Shown here: piece by piece, positions 1-9,144 of the stretch
How the letters are laid out: each line of letters begins with the position of its first letter
Numbering within the stretch: position 1 is the stretch's first letter
Origin: Methylocystis echinoides
GTDB taxonomy: Bacteria; Pseudomonadota; Alphaproteobacteria; Rhizobiales; Beijerinckiaceae
Direction: 5' to 3'
DNA: 64,000 bases
NCBI RefSeq assembly: GCF_040687965.1
Contig: NZ_CP156084.1
Span: 1,440,501 to 1,504,500 of the forward strand
Position numbers and translations under genes: made by a program
The notes under the pieces: model-generated
The model's database searches: none
What the model was told of the DNA's origin: nothing
The model's input: the letters and a program-made list of their open reading frames with translations, nothing else

Positions 1-524
1 GCGAAGGCCGTGACGCGGTCGCCGGCGAGCGTCATCGCGCCGAATCGCATTTCCGGTCGCACGGCGGCGACCGTCGCCATCTTCCCATGCGCGCGATGGA
101 AGGCGAGTTGCGCGGTCAGGTCGATGTCGGAGACGCCGTCGCCATAGGTGAGCGCAAAGACGTCGTCGTCCTTCACATAGTCGATGATTCGCTTGATGCG
201 GCCGCCCGTCATGGTGGCGTCGCCGGTGTCGACCAGCGTCACGCGCCAGGGCTCCGCCGCGCGACGATGAACCTCCATCTCCTGCGTGCGCATGTCGAAG
301 GTGACATCCGACATGTGCAGGAAATAGTTGGAGAAGAACTCCTTGATGCAATAACCCTTGTAGCCCAGGCACAGCACGAATTCGTTGAAGCCGTGCGCCG
401 AATAGATTTTCATGATGTGCCAGAGGATCGGGCGGCCGCCGATCTCCACCATCGGTTTCGGGCGCACCGAGGTCTCTTCCGCGAGACGCGTGCCCAGACC
501 GCCCGTCAGCACCACTACTTTCAT
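1..524 (-). CDS. rfbF: Glucose-1-phosphate cytidylyltransferase, C-terminus cut by window edge
   Basis: The enzyme makes CDP-glucose from CTP and glucose-1-phosphate, the entry step to CDP-3,6-dideoxyhexoses of O-antigen and capsule. The 174 visible codons open with a nucleotidyltransferase signature (VVVLTGGLGTRLAEET) followed by RPKPMVEIGGRPILWHI, and later a TYGDGVSDID segment that matches the metal-binding Asp region of this family. The start at 524 puts the GG-GTR loop at residues 8-12, as usual. The stop lies beyond the left edge, so downstream partners (rfbG/rfbH type) cannot be seen. The general nucleotidyltransferase class is certain; the cytidylyl specificity rests on the overall resemblance to RfbF. 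Confidence 0.85.
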   Translation of the reverse strand, partial: MKVVVLTGGLGTRLAEETSVRPKPMVEIGGRPILWHIMKIYSAHGFNEFVLCLGYKGYCIKEFFSNYFLHMSDVTFDMRTQEMEVHRRAAEPWRVTLVDTGDATMTGGRIKRIIDYVKDDDVFALTYGDGVSDIDLTAQLAFHRAHGKMATVAAVRPEMRFGAMTLAGDRVTAF

Positions 525-1242
525 GTCTCGTCCGTCCGCGGGCGCCGGAAACGCCCCGGCCGCCGCCGCCTGCTCCCAACGCAGGCTTGGCTGTGTCGAC
601 TATGGCTCCGAAATGGTTAATGCTTAGCTTAAGCGCCGGATCGGAACGCCGCGCCTCGGCCTCCCGGCGCGCCGTTAACGATTTTCTTCCGACGCGCCTG
701 CTCGTCTCGACGGCGCCGCGGGACTCGAAGAGACGCGCGAATTTCGCGCCCTGCGCCAGAACGGAATGCGCGTTAAGGATCGACCCGCAAAAACGCTTGG
801 GCGCCACGCTGCGCTGGCGCGCCGCCGATCCAGATCTGGGGCCAGAGGATCGCGCCGGCCACAACATCGCGGCGAACGCGAGGCCAACAGCCGGCTGTCA
901 GCGATTCGTGCCGCCTCCGTTCCCGGTCGGCCCCAAGGGTTAACGCCGGGCCCGGGGGGCGGCGTGTTTGGGCGATTGACAAAGCCTCTCGCTCCCGTCT
1001 CGGCGGCGGAGTGCGCCCGTCGCGCCGCGCATCTGCCGGGGCCAACAATTTGGGCCAGGAGTCCGAGCAGCCCCTATATTCTGTCGGAACAGAGCGTGAC
1101 TCGCGGCGGGTGAGCGATTCGGCCGCGATTCGTTCGCAGGCTGTTCAAAAGGTAAAGTCGCGCGGCGCCGAAAGTTCCGATATGAGACGGCGCGGGCGCA
1201 AAAGACCGCTGCGAGAGAAAAAAGAAGAAGCGACAAAAAATC
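525..1242. other. 718-bp gap between divergent genes
   Basis: This stretch separates the minus-strand cytidylyltransferase from the plus-strand helicase. Short open frames exist on both strands, but none has a recognisable domain or a good ribosome binding site; they look like GC-rich chance frames. A TTGACA hexamer occurs at 976-981 without a fitting -10, and a TATATT occurs at 1075-1080. The last 60 bases before the helicase are A-rich. No tRNA or hairpin terminator was found. Confidence 0.5.
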
Positions 1243-4200
1243 ATGGCGCCGCTCCCGCCGGGCGCCCGCGCCGCCGCCCATGGGGTGACGGCGGTGCTCG
1301 GCCCCACCAACACCGGAAAAACCCATCACGCCATCGAGCGCATGCTCTCCTTTCCGAGCGGCGCCATCGGGTTGCCGCTGCGGCTTCTGGCGCGCGAGGT
1401 CTACAATCGCGTCGTCGCCAAGGCCGGCGCCGCCAATGTCGCGCTGGTCACCGGCGAAGAGAAGATCAAGCCGCGGGCGCCGGCCTACTGGATCTCGACG
1501 GTCGAGGCGATGCCGCGCGACATCGACGTGGATTTTGTCGCGATCGACGAGATTCAGCTCGCCGCCGATCTCGATCGCGGCCATATTTTCACCGACCGGC
1601 TCTTGCGCTGGCGCGGGCGGCAGGAGACGCTGCTGATCGGCGCCGGCACCATGGCGCCGATGATTGGCGAGCTTTTTCCGGGCGCGCCCATCTTCACGCG
1701 CCCGCGCCTGTCTCGCTTGAGTTTCGCCGGCGACAAGAAAATCTCCCGCCTGCCCCCGCGCAGCGCCATCGTCGCCTTCTCCGCCGAGGAAGTCTACGCC
1801 ATCGCCGAATGGATCAAGCGCGCGCGCGGCGGGGCCGCCGTCGTGCTCGGCGCGCTCAGCCCCCGCACCCGCAACGCCCAGGTGGAGCTCTTCCAATCCG
1901 GCGACGTCGACTATATCGTCGCGACCGACGCCATCGGCATGGGCCTCAATCTCGACGTCGACCATGTGGCCTTCGCTTCGGACCGGAAGTTCGACGGCTG
2001 GCGCTACCGCCGCCTCACCCCGGCGGAATTCGGCCAGATCGCCGGGCGCGCGGGACGCCATATGAGCGACGGCGCCTTTGGCGCGACCGCGCGCTGCCCG
2101 CCTTTCGAGGAAGAGCTGATCGAGGCCCTGGAGGATCACCGCTTCGATCCGGTCCAGCTTCTGCAGTGGCGCAACAGCGACCTCGATTTTTCGTCGCCGC
2201 GCGCCCTGCTCAATTCGCTCGAAAAGACGCCCGACCACCCCCGCTTTACCCGCGCCCCCATCGCCGTCGATCAGCTGGCGCTGGAGGCGGCGAGCCGCGA
2301 CGAGGTCGCGCAGAAAAACGCCAAGGCGCCAGCCGACGTCGCAAGGCTATGGGAAGCCTGCCAAATTCCCGACTATCGGAAAACCTCGCCGCAGGCCCAC
2401 GCCGAGCTCGCGCTGTCAGTGTTTAGCTTCATTGCGCGAAAAGGCAGGATTCCCGCCGACTGGATGGCGCGCCAGATCGCCGCCGTCGACCGGGTCGACG
2501 GCGACATCGACACGCTCTCCTACCGGCTCGCGCAGGTGCGCACGGTGAGCTTCATCGCCAACCGATCCGGCTGGCTCGACGACGCCGAGCATTGGCAGAG
2601 CGTCGCGCGTCGGGTAGAGGACAGCCTGTCCGACGCGCTGCATCACCGCTTGACGCAGCGTTTCGTCGATCGCCGCACCAGCGTGCTGATGCGCCGCCTA
2701 AGAGAGAACGCAATGCTCGAAGCCGAAATTAACGCCGCCGGCGACGTCCTGGTCGAAGGCCAGCATGTCGGGAGCCTCCAGGGTTTTCGCTTCACGCCGG
2801 ACCCGGGCGCGGCGGGCGAGGCCGCCAAGGCCTTGAACGCCGCCGCCCAAAAGGCCCTCGCCGGGGAGTTCGAGGCGCGGGCGACGCGCGTCTTCGACGC
2901 GGTGGACGACGCATTCGTGCTCGGCAATGACGGGGTCATCCGCTGGCTCGGGGAGCCTGTCGCCAAGATCGCCGCCGGCGCGAGCGTGCTGGCGCCCACG
3001 ACGCGCGTTCTGGCCGACGAGCAATTGACCGGGGCGGCGCTGGAAAAGGTCCAGACGCGCCTCAATCTCTGGCTGGCGCAGCATGTGAAGAAACTGCTGG
3101 GGCCGCTCGAGCAGCTCGAAAAGGGCGAGGGTCTCGAGGGCGTGACGCGCGGCGTCGCCTTCCAGCTCGCCGAGGAGCTCGGCGTCCTCGACCGCGCCCG
3201 CGTCGCCAAGGAGGTCAAGAGTTTCTCCCAGGAGGACCGCGGCGCGCTGCGCAAGCTCGGCGTGCGCTTCGGCGCCTATCACATCTATCTGCCGCTGCTG
3301 CTGAAGCCCGCGCCGCGCACGCTCGCGTCGCTGCTCTGGGCGCTCCAGCACGGCGGGCTCGACAATGTGAAGGGGCTCGACGAAGTCCCGCATCTCGCCG
3401 CCTCGGGACGCACCTCATTCGCCGCGGACGCCACGATCCACAAGGGTTTCTACCGCGCCGCCGGATTCCGAGTCTGCGGCGACCGCGTCGTGCGCGTCGA
3501 TATTCTGGAGCGCCTCGCCGATCTCATTCGCCCGGCGATCGCCTATAAGCCGGGGGTCACCGCCGGCGACCCGCCGCCCGGCGCGGCCGACGGCGAGGGC
3601 TTCGTCGTCACCGTGGCGATGACCTCGCTCACCGGCTGCTCGGGCGAGGCCTTTTCCTCCATCCTGAAATCGCTCGGCTACGGCGCGACCCAGCGTCCCG
3701 GTCCGGCGATCACCGCGCCGCTGATCCCGGCCGCCCCGACCGAGCCGATCGCCCCGAAACCCGCCGAGGGCGACGCGACTGCCGAAACAGCGCCTGAAGC
3801 GCCCGAAGCGCCCGAAGCGCCCGCCGAGGCCGTCGAGCCAATGGCGACGGAGGCCAACGCGCCGGAAGCGCCGATCGCCGCCGAAGCCGCGCCCGAGGCG
3901 CCGCAAACGGAGGGCGAGGTCGAAGCCGCGGCCGCCACCGCCGAGGCGTCCCCCGAAGCGCCCGTGGAAGCTGTGGCGGAAGAAGCCCCGGCGACGATCG
4001 AGGTTTGGGCGCCCCAGCGCCACGCCCATACGGGCGGACCCCGCCGCCATGGCGCGCCGCAACGCCGGGAAGGCGGCGCCGAAGGCGAGCGCCGGCCGCC
4101 GCGGCGCGACCGGCCGCGTCCGGCCGAAGCGGGCGCGGCGCCGGAGGGCGCTCCGCGCAACGCCAGCAAGCCGCGTTTCGACAAGAACCGCCCCGACCGT

Positions 4201-4341
4201 GGCGGCCCCCGTGACGAGCGCCGGCCCAGGCCGGCAGGCGGCCCCCCGGCTGAAAAGCGCGCGCGCCAGCCCGACCCGGACTCGCCCTTCGCGAAGCTCG
4301 CCGCGCTCAAGGCGGAGCTCGAGAAGAAGGGCAAGGGCTGA
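1243..4341 (+). CDS. SUV3-like ATP-dependent RNA helicase with long low-complexity tail
   Basis: This is a 1032-residue superfamily 2 helicase of the mitochondrial SUV3 type, expected to unwind RNA during decay. Visible motifs are Walker A GPTNTGKT (about residues 20-27), the SUV3-type Walker B DEIQ (102-105) and motif VI QIAGRAGRH (265-273). A long alpha-helical region follows to about residue 830. The last 200 residues are first Ala/Glu/Pro-rich, then Arg/Gly/Pro-rich and basic, typical of disordered RNA-binding tails. Alphaproteobacterial homologues often sit beside an S4-domain protein and a ferredoxin gene; neither is here. The ATG at 1243 lies after an A/G-rich leader and only weak Shine-Dalgarno matches. 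Confidence 0.88.
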   Translation: MAPLPPGARAAAHGVTAVLGPTNTGKTHHAIERMLSFPSGAIGLPLRLLAREVYNRVVAKAGAANVALVTGEEKIKPRAPAYWISTVEAMPRDIDVDFVAIDEIQLAADLDRGHIFTDRLLRWRGRQETLLIGAGTMAPMIGELFPGAPIFTRPRLSRLSFAGDKKISRLPPRSAIVAFSAEEVYAIAEWIKRARGGAAVVLGALSPRTRNAQVELFQSGDVDYIVATDAIGMGLNLDVDHVAFASDRKFDGWRYRRLTPAEFGQIAGRAGRHMSDGAFGATARCPPFEEELIEALEDHRFDPVQLLQWRNSDLDFSSPRALLNSLEKTPDHPRFTRAPIAVDQLALEAASRDEVAQKNAKAPADVARLWEACQIPDYRKTSPQAHAELALSVFSFIARKGRIPADWMARQIAAVDRVDGDIDTLSYRLAQVRTVSFIANRSGWLDDAEHWQSVARRVEDSLSDALHHRLTQRFVDRRTSVLMRRLRENAMLEAEINAAGDVLVEGQHVGSLQGFRFTPDPGAAGEAAKALNAAAQKALAGEFEARATRVFDAVDDAFVLGNDGVIRWLGEPVAKIAAGASVLAPTTRVLADEQLTGAALEKVQTRLNLWLAQHVKKLLGPLEQLEKGEGLEGVTRGVAFQLAEELGVLDRARVAKEVKSFSQEDRGALRKLGVRFGAYHIYLPLLLKPAPRTLASLLWALQHGGLDNVKGLDEVPHLAASGRTSFAADATIHKGFYRAAGFRVCGDRVVRVDILERLADLIRPAIAYKPGVTAGDPPPGAADGEGFVVTVAMTSLTGCSGEAFSSILKSLGYGATQRPGPAITAPLIPAAPTEPIAPKPAEGDATAETAPEAPEAPEAPAEAVEPMATEANAPEAPIAAEAAPEAPQTEGEVEAAAATAEASPEAPVEAVAEEAPATIEVWAPQRHAHTGGPRRHGAPQRREGGAEGERRPPRRDRPRPAEAGAAPEGAPRNASKPRFDKNRPDRGGPRDERRPRPAGGPPAEKRARQPDPDSPFAKLAALKAELEKKGKG

Positions 4342-4551
4342 CCTTGCGCCGGCTTTGGTCAAATTGTCGCCAAGAAACGGGCTGATTGACGTTGTTCGGG
4401 CTGAAGCCGGGCGCGCCAGCGCGCCTTCATTTCAGGCGAAGCCGACGGTCTGGCTTTTCGGAAATTTCGAGAAACCAATCATCCGGCGTGATTCATGAGC
4501 CGCTGGCGCGCCGCGGAAGCGAATCGCTCGAAGGGCTGAAAAGGGATTGAG

Positions 4552-5964
4552 ATGCAAAAAATCTTGCCGGTCATCATGTGCGGCGGTTCGGGCACGCGGG
4601 TGTGGCCCGAGTCGCGCGAGACCCTGCCCAAGCAGTTCATCCCGCTCGTCGGCGAGCGCTCCACCTTCCAGACCACCATCGCCATGCTGGCGGATCCGGC
4701 CTTCGAGACGCCGATCGTCATCTCCAATAAGGACTATCGCTTCCTCATCGCCGACCAGCTGCGCCAGATCGGCGCCGAGGCCGACATCGTCCTCGAACCC
4801 TCGCGCCGCGATTCCGGTCCGGCCGTCGCCGTGGCCGCCGGCCTCGCCGCGCGCCGCGCGCCGGAGACGGTCGTCGTCGTGCTCGCCGCCGACCATGTCG
4901 TGCGCGACCGCGCCGGCCTCGCCGAATTGTGCAAGAAGGCCGGAGAGGCCGCCGCCGAGGGCTTTATCGTCACGCTCGGCGTCAAGCCGGACCACCCGGC
5001 CACGGGTTACGGCTATCTGCAGCCCGGCGCGCCGATCCATCCGGGCGGGGAAGTGCTCAAGCTCGACGCCTTCGTCGAAAAGCCAGACCGCGAGACGGCG
5101 CAGCGCTACATCGACGCCGGCTATTACTGGAACAGCGGCAATTTCATTTTCCGCGCCGATGTGATGCAGGCCGAGATCGCGCGTTTCGAGCCCGCCATCG
5201 CCGAAGCCGCCGAGGCGGCGATCGACGGCGCGAGCAAGGATCTCGGCGCCTGCGTGCTCAACGCCGAGGCCTTCGCCCGCGCGCCGAAAAAGTCCATCGA
5301 CTACGCGGTGATGGAGAAGACCGACAAAGCGGCGCTGATCCCCGCCGACATCGGCTGGTCGGACGTCGGCACCTGGCGCGCGGTCTGGGAGCTTTCCGAG
5401 CGCGACGAATTCGGCAATTCGGTGCGCGGCCAGGGCGTCGTGATGGACGCCTCGAACGTCCATGTCCGCTCGGAAGACACGCTGACCACCGTCGTCGGCG
5501 TCAATGACGTCATCGTGGTGACGACGCAGGACGCCGTGCTCGTGCTCAACCACGAACATGGCGACCGGGTGAAGCAGCTCGTGGACCAGCTCAAGACGCA
5601 GAACCGCCGCGAAGCCGGCGAGCACAAGCGCATCTTCCGGCCCTGGGGCTATTATCAGGCGATCGACGAAGGCCAGCGCTATCAGGTCAAGCGCATCGTC
5701 GTGAAGCCGGGGGAGCGCCTCTCGCTGCAGAAACACTTCCATCGCGCCGAGCACTGGATCGTGGTGCGCGGCACCGCCGAGGTCGGCCGCGACGAGGAGC
5801 TGCATCTCGTGCACGAAAACGAGTCGATCTATCTGCCGATCGGCTGCAAGCATCGGCTCACCAACCCCGGCAAGATCGATCTGGAGCTGATCGAAGTGCA
5901 GACCGGCTCTTATTTGGGCGAAGACGATATCGTTCGTTTCGAGGACGTCTATAATCGGGGATAG
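4552..5964 (+). CDS. manC: Mannose-1-phosphate guanylyltransferase / mannose-6-phosphate isomerase
   Basis: This 470-residue type II bifunctional enzyme (also named cpsB, xanB or algA) interconverts fructose-6-P and mannose-6-P and makes GDP-mannose from mannose-1-P and GTP. The N-terminal nucleotidyltransferase has CGGSGTRVWP at residues 10-19 and a VEKPD motif; the C-terminal cupin (about 355-465) carries FRPWG, the metal-site region LQKHFHRAEHW and PIGCKHRL. Length matches the family. It supplies GDP-mannose for envelope polysaccharide and fits the nucleotide-sugar gene at the left edge. It is separated by about 210 bp from the helicase and probably has its own promoter. Confidence 0.95.
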   Translation: MQKILPVIMCGGSGTRVWPESRETLPKQFIPLVGERSTFQTTIAMLADPAFETPIVISNKDYRFLIADQLRQIGAEADIVLEPSRRDSGPAVAVAAGLAARRAPETVVVVLAADHVVRDRAGLAELCKKAGEAAAEGFIVTLGVKPDHPATGYGYLQPGAPIHPGGEVLKLDAFVEKPDRETAQRYIDAGYYWNSGNFIFRADVMQAEIARFEPAIAEAAEAAIDGASKDLGACVLNAEAFARAPKKSIDYAVMEKTDKAALIPADIGWSDVGTWRAVWELSERDEFGNSVRGQGVVMDASNVHVRSEDTLTTVVGVNDVIVVTTQDAVLVLNHEHGDRVKQLVDQLKTQNRREAGEHKRIFRPWGYYQAIDEGQRYQVKRIVVKPGERLSLQKHFHRAEHWIVVRGTAEVGRDEELHLVHENESIYLPIGCKHRLTNPGKIDLELIEVQTGSYLGEDDIVRFEDVYNRG

Positions 5965-6001
5965 CCGGCGCCTTTGTCCCGGCCTGGCCGGCCTCGAGCC
6001 C

Positions 6002-6074
6002 GCCATCCACGTTGCGAACGTCACCATGTTGCTTGAGGCGGCCCGACGTGGATGGCCGCGGCAAGCGCGGCCAT
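6002..6074. repeat. REP-like palindromic element abutting trpF
   Basis: An 11-bp perfect inverted repeat (GCCATCCACGT at 6002-6012, ACGTGGATGGC at 6046-6056) is followed by a nested stem ATGGCCGCG / CGCGGCCAT at 6052-6060 and 6066-6074. A second small palindrome ACGTTGCGAACGT sits in the loop at 6009-6021. Such ATGGCCGGG-type palindromes are common intergenic REP elements in Rhizobiales. The element contains two ATG triplets in frame with trpF, which produce an artificial N-terminal extension of the open frame. Confidence 0.65.
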
Positions 6075-6084
6075 GACCCCGGAC

Positions 6085-6726
6085 ATGCCTGAGACGATCG
6101 TCAAAATCTGCGGCCTCTCGTCCCCCGAGACGCTGCTCGCCGCCATCGGGGCCGGCGCCGACATGGCGGGCTTCGTGTTCTTCGAGAAGAGCCCGCGCCA
6201 TATCGATCTCGAAACCGCGCGCACGCTGGGCCTGATGGCGCAGGGGCGCATCGCCAAAGTGGCGCTGACCGTCGACGCCGGCGACTCTGCGCTGCAAGAG
6301 ATCGTCGACGCGCTCGCGCCCGACATGCTGCAGCTCCATGGCAAGGAAAGCCCCGCGCGCGTCGCGGCGGCGAAGGCGCGCTTCGGGCTTCCGGTCATCA
6401 AGGCGGTCGGCGTCGCGGCGGCTGGAGACGTCGCTGCGGCGCAGGCTTATCAGGGCGTCGCCGACGTGCTGCTGTTCGACGCCAAGCCTGCCCCCGGCGC
6501 CGCTGTCCCGGGCGGCGCGGGCGTCGCCTTCGATTGGGATCTGTTGCGGGGGATCAGCGATAAGAAGTGGATGCTCTCCGGCGGCCTCGACGCCGGCAAC
6601 GTCGCCGAGGCGCTGCGCCGCACCGGCGCGCCCGCCGTCGACGTGTCGTCCGGCGTCGAGCGCGAGAGGGGCGTGAAAGACTCCGCCCTGATCGAGAAAT
6701 TTGTGTCCGCCGTCCGGTCGCTTTGA
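6085..6726 (+). CDS. trpF: Phosphoribosylanthranilate isomerase
   Basis: TrpF converts phosphoribosylanthranilate to CdRP, the third committed step of tryptophan synthesis. The protein begins MPETIVKICGL, the usual KICG catalytic-Cys start of this TIM-barrel family, and ends with the phosphate-binding LSGGLDAGNV and DVSSGVER segments. I chose 6085 (213 residues) rather than in-frame ATGs at 6052 and 6073, because those lie within a palindromic repeat and the family normally has only a few residues before KICG. No clear Shine-Dalgarno precedes any of the three. trpB follows after 192 bp. Confidence 0.92.
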   Translation: MPETIVKICGLSSPETLLAAIGAGADMAGFVFFEKSPRHIDLETARTLGLMAQGRIAKVALTVDAGDSALQEIVDALAPDMLQLHGKESPARVAAAKARFGLPVIKAVGVAAAGDVAAAQAYQGVADVLLFDAKPAPGAAVPGGAGVAFDWDLLRGISDKKWMLSGGLDAGNVAEALRRTGAPAVDVSSGVERERGVKDSALIEKFVSAVRSL

Positions 6727-6790
6727 AATAGCGCCTGGAGGCTCTAAAGGTTCTCGCTAGAAAGAGTCGCGTCTTTCGCCCCCTCCCCAG

Positions 6791-6879
6791 CCCTCCCCCG
6801 CTTTGCGGGAGAGGGGGTCGGGTGTGACCTTCATGGACGCCGCGGATCGCGAGCGTTCCCGCTCCCGCGGAGCGGGGAA
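6791..6879. repeat. Two short palindromes in the trpF-trpB gap
   Basis: The first is an imperfect 11-bp stem, CCCTCCCCCGC at 6791-6801 against GCGGGAGAGGG at 6805-6815. The second is TTCCCGCTCC at 6856-6865 against GGAGCGGGGAA at 6869-6879. Both have the pattern of short dispersed C/G-rich palindromes. A related imperfect copy is visible near 63885-63908. They may act as RNA stems between trpF and trpB, but there is no T tract. Confidence 0.5.
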
Positions 6880-6918
6880 GGGACAGGAGGGGGCGATTCG
6901 CCAGAGAGGAACGCCCAG

Positions 6919-8157
6919 GTGACCAAGCCGCTTCCCAATTCCTTCCGCGCCGGCCCGGACGAGAACGGCCGCTTCGGCATTTTCGGCGGCCGTTTCGTCG
7001 CCGAGACCTTGATGCCGCTCGTGCTCGACCTCGAACAGGCCTATGCGGACGCCAAGGACGATCCGGCCTTCCACGAGGAGCTCAAGGGACTCCACAAGCA
7101 TTACGTGGGACGCCCCTCGCCGCTCTATTTCGCCGAGCGCATCACCGACTATGTGCGGGAGAAGGCCGAGCCCGGCAAAGGCGCCAAGGTCTATTTCAAG
7201 CGCGACGAGCTCAATCACACCGGCGCGCACAAGATCAACAATGTGCTGGGGCAGATTCTGCTCGCGCGGCGCATGGGCAAGAAGCGCATCATCGCCGAGA
7301 CGGGCGCGGGCCAGCATGGCGTCGCCACAGCGACCGCCTGCGCGCGCTTCGGCCTGCAATGCGTCGTCTATATGGGCGCAGTCGACGTCGAGCGTCAGAA
7401 GCCGAACGTCTTCCGCATGAAAATGCTCGGGGCCGAAGTCATTCCCGTGCAGTCGGGCGCGCGCACCCTGAAGGATGCGATGAACGAGGCGCTGCGCGAT
7501 TGGGTGACCAATGTCGCCGACACCTTCTACTGCATCGGCACGGCCGCCGGCCCGCATCCCTATCCGGCGATGGTGCGCGACTTCCAGTCGATCATCGGCA
7601 ATGAAACGCGCGTCCAGATGCAGGAGATGGAGGGGCGTCTGCCCGATTCGCTCGTCGCCTGCATCGGCGGCGGCTCCAACGCCATCGGCCTCTTCCACCC
7701 CTTCCTCGACGACCCTTCCGTCGAGATCTACGGCGTCGAGGCGGCCGGCCACGGCATTAGCGTGCCCAACGGCCACGCCGCCTCGCTCACCGGCGGCAAG
7801 CCGGGCGTGCTGCACGGCAACCGCACCTATCTCTTGATGGACGATGACGGCCAGATTCTCGAGGGCCATTCGATCTCGGCGGGCCTCGATTATCCCGGCA
7901 TCGGGCCGGAGCACAGCTGGCTGCACGAGACGGGCCGCGTCACCTACATCAGCGCGACCGACAAGGAGGCGCTCGCCGCCTTCCAGCTCTGCTCCAAGCT
8001 CGAAGGCATCATACCGGCGCTCGAACCCTCGCACGCGCTCGCCAAGGTGCTCGACCTCGCGCCGCAGAAGCCCATGGATCACCTCATGGTGATGAACATG
8101 TGCGGCCGCGGCGACAAAGACATTTTCACCGTCGCCGAGCATCTCGGCGGGATGTGA
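6919..8157 (+). CDS. trpB: Tryptophan synthase beta chain
   Basis: TrpB condenses indole with serine to tryptophan using PLP. The 412-residue protein has the PLP-lysine motif [10 protein letters not shown] (Lys near residue 105), the [11 protein letters not shown] loop, and the glycine-rich phosphate-binding [10 protein letters not shown]. Translation starts with GTG at 6919, preceded by GAGAGGA at 6903-6909, a well-placed ribosome binding site. The alpha subunit gene trpA, which usually follows trpB, is not next: the downstream gene is convergent and unrelated. Confidence 0.97.
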   Translation: MTKPLPNSFRAGPDENGRFGIFGGRFVAETLMPLVLDLEQAYADAKDDPAFHEELKGLHKHYVGRPSPLYFAERITDYVREKAEPGKGAKVYFKRDELNHTGAHKINNVLGQILLARRMGKKRIIAETGAGQHGVATATACARFGLQCVVYMGAVDVERQKPNVFRMKMLGAEVIPVQSGARTLKDAMNEALRDWVTNVADTFYCIGTAAGPHPYPAMVRDFQSIIGNETRVQMQEMEGRLPDSLVACIGGGSNAIGLFHPFLDDPSVEIYGVEAAGHGISVPNGHAASLTGGKPGVLHGNRTYLLMDDDGQILEGHSISAGLDYPGIGPEHSWLHETGRVTYISATDKEALAAFQLCSKLEGIIPALEPSHALAKVLDLAPQKPMDHLMVMNMCGRGDKDIFTVAEHLGGM

Positions 8158-8172
8158 TCCCTGGCGGGCGTC

Positions 8173-8195
8173 ATGGCCGGGCTTGTCCCGGCCAT
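8173..8195. repeat. REP-type hairpin between convergent genes
   Basis: A perfect 9-bp stem, ATGGCCGGG at 8173-8181 and CCCGGCCAT at 8187-8195, encloses a 5-base loop CTTGT. It lies between trpB and the convergent acyltransferase gene. The sequence is the core of a palindrome often dispersed in rhizobial genomes and resembles the stem next to trpF. It could serve as a bidirectional transcription stop, although it lacks a T run. Confidence 0.55.
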
Positions 8196-8232
8196 CAAGC
8201 CCAAGGCCAAGCGCGGCGCTGACAGGCGCCGG

Positions 8233-9144
8233 CTATCTGGCCATGCACCGACGCGCCATTTCCTGTAGTCGCCGCCCGCGTTCGGCGTCGTCTCGCGCCC
8301 CGTCGAGCGCCTTGCCGCTTATCGCCTCCTTTGCCGTGCAGACGCAGAAGCTGTGACAATAGGCCTGCGTCGAACCCTCATCGACGCAGCTTCTCTCGCA
8401 TGCGGCGATGAAGTCGCGCGTATCCTCCGCCGGCGGCGCGACGATCAGCAGCGCCGTGAACAGGCCGAAGAGCAGCGGCTGATGCAGGAGATAGATCAGC
8501 AGGCTGTGACGGCCGAGAAAGGGCAGCGCGCTTTTCCTTCCGCGCGCGACGGGCTGGACCTTGAACGTCAACAAAGGAACGAACGCCCGCGCCGCCGCCA
8601 CGCCCAGCAGCATGGCCCCCGCCCAGGGAAAGAGCGGCCGCCAATCCTGCGTCAGCGGCTCGACCGTCCCGAGGCCCAGCCATTGCAGCCAATGTGAATT
8701 GAACGCGGACGACGCGACGATGTAAGGCGCGGCGAAGAAGGCCGCGCCGGCCGCGAGCGCCGCCGACCAGGGCAGGAGCAGGAAGGGAAGCGACAGCAGA
8801 CTCGCCGCCGCGATGCAATGCAGAATGCCAAAGAACACGAAGGCGCTCGGGAAAACGACGTAGGTCCCGACGCTCACCAGCGCCGCCGCCCCGGCGACGA
8901 CGGCGAAGCGGCGCCAGAAGGCGTCCCAGCAAATCCCGTTGCGGTGGGCGAGAACGAGCGAGGCGCCGGCGATGAACAGAAACGCGAAGGCGATGGAATG
9001 GCCGAAGGCCTTCACCGGCGCGGACCACGGGATCGTGCGCTCGATATAGCCGAAATGCCCCAGGTCCCAGATCAGATGAAAGACGACCATCGCCAGAACG
9101 GCGAGCCCGCGCGCCGCATCGAGAGCGCCCCAGCGCGCCGTCAT
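8233..9144 (-). CDS. DUF1624 membrane acyltransferase (heparan-alpha-glucosaminide N-acetyltransferase-like)
   Basis: This 303-residue polytopic membrane protein begins MTARWGALDAARGLAVLAM, with the R-x-DAARGLA-type opening typical of DUF1624 and related membrane acyltransferases that acylate sugars. About seven hydrophobic helices follow, including LGRHSLLIYLLHQPLLFGL near the C-terminus, another family hallmark. A Cys-containing tail (CERSCVDEG, CHSFCVCTAKE) follows the last helix, probably exposed and unusual. The start at 9144 overlaps the stop of the preceding gene by 4 bp (ATGA), so it is the last gene of the six-gene minus-strand operon. It probably adds an acyl group to the glycan made by that operon. 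Confidence 0.75.
   Translation of the reverse strand: MTARWGALDAARGLAVLAMVVFHLIWDLGHFGYIERTIPWSAPVKAFGHSIAFAFLFIAGASLVLAHRNGICWDAFWRRFAVVAGAAALVSVGTYVVFPSAFVFFGILHCIAAASLLSLPFLLLPWSAALAAGAAFFAAPYIVASSAFNSHWLQWLGLGTVEPLTQDWRPLFPWAGAMLLGVAAARAFVPLLTFKVQPVARGRKSALPFLGRHSLLIYLLHQPLLFGLFTALLIVAPPAEDTRDFIAACERSCVDEGSTQAYCHSFCVCTAKEAISGKALDGARDDAERGRRLQEMARRCMAR

Noticed and set aside
1011-2426. Large Arg-rich open frames opposite or beside real genes (for example 1011-2426, 4432-6339, 6757-8142)
   Set aside because: These are shadow frames produced by high GC content. They have Arg/Ala/Gly-rich composition, no domains, and lie over genes with clear families.
6052-6084. Longer TrpF starting at 6052 or 6073
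   Set aside because: Both ATGs are part of a REP-like palindrome, and the family has the KICG motif within a few residues of the start.
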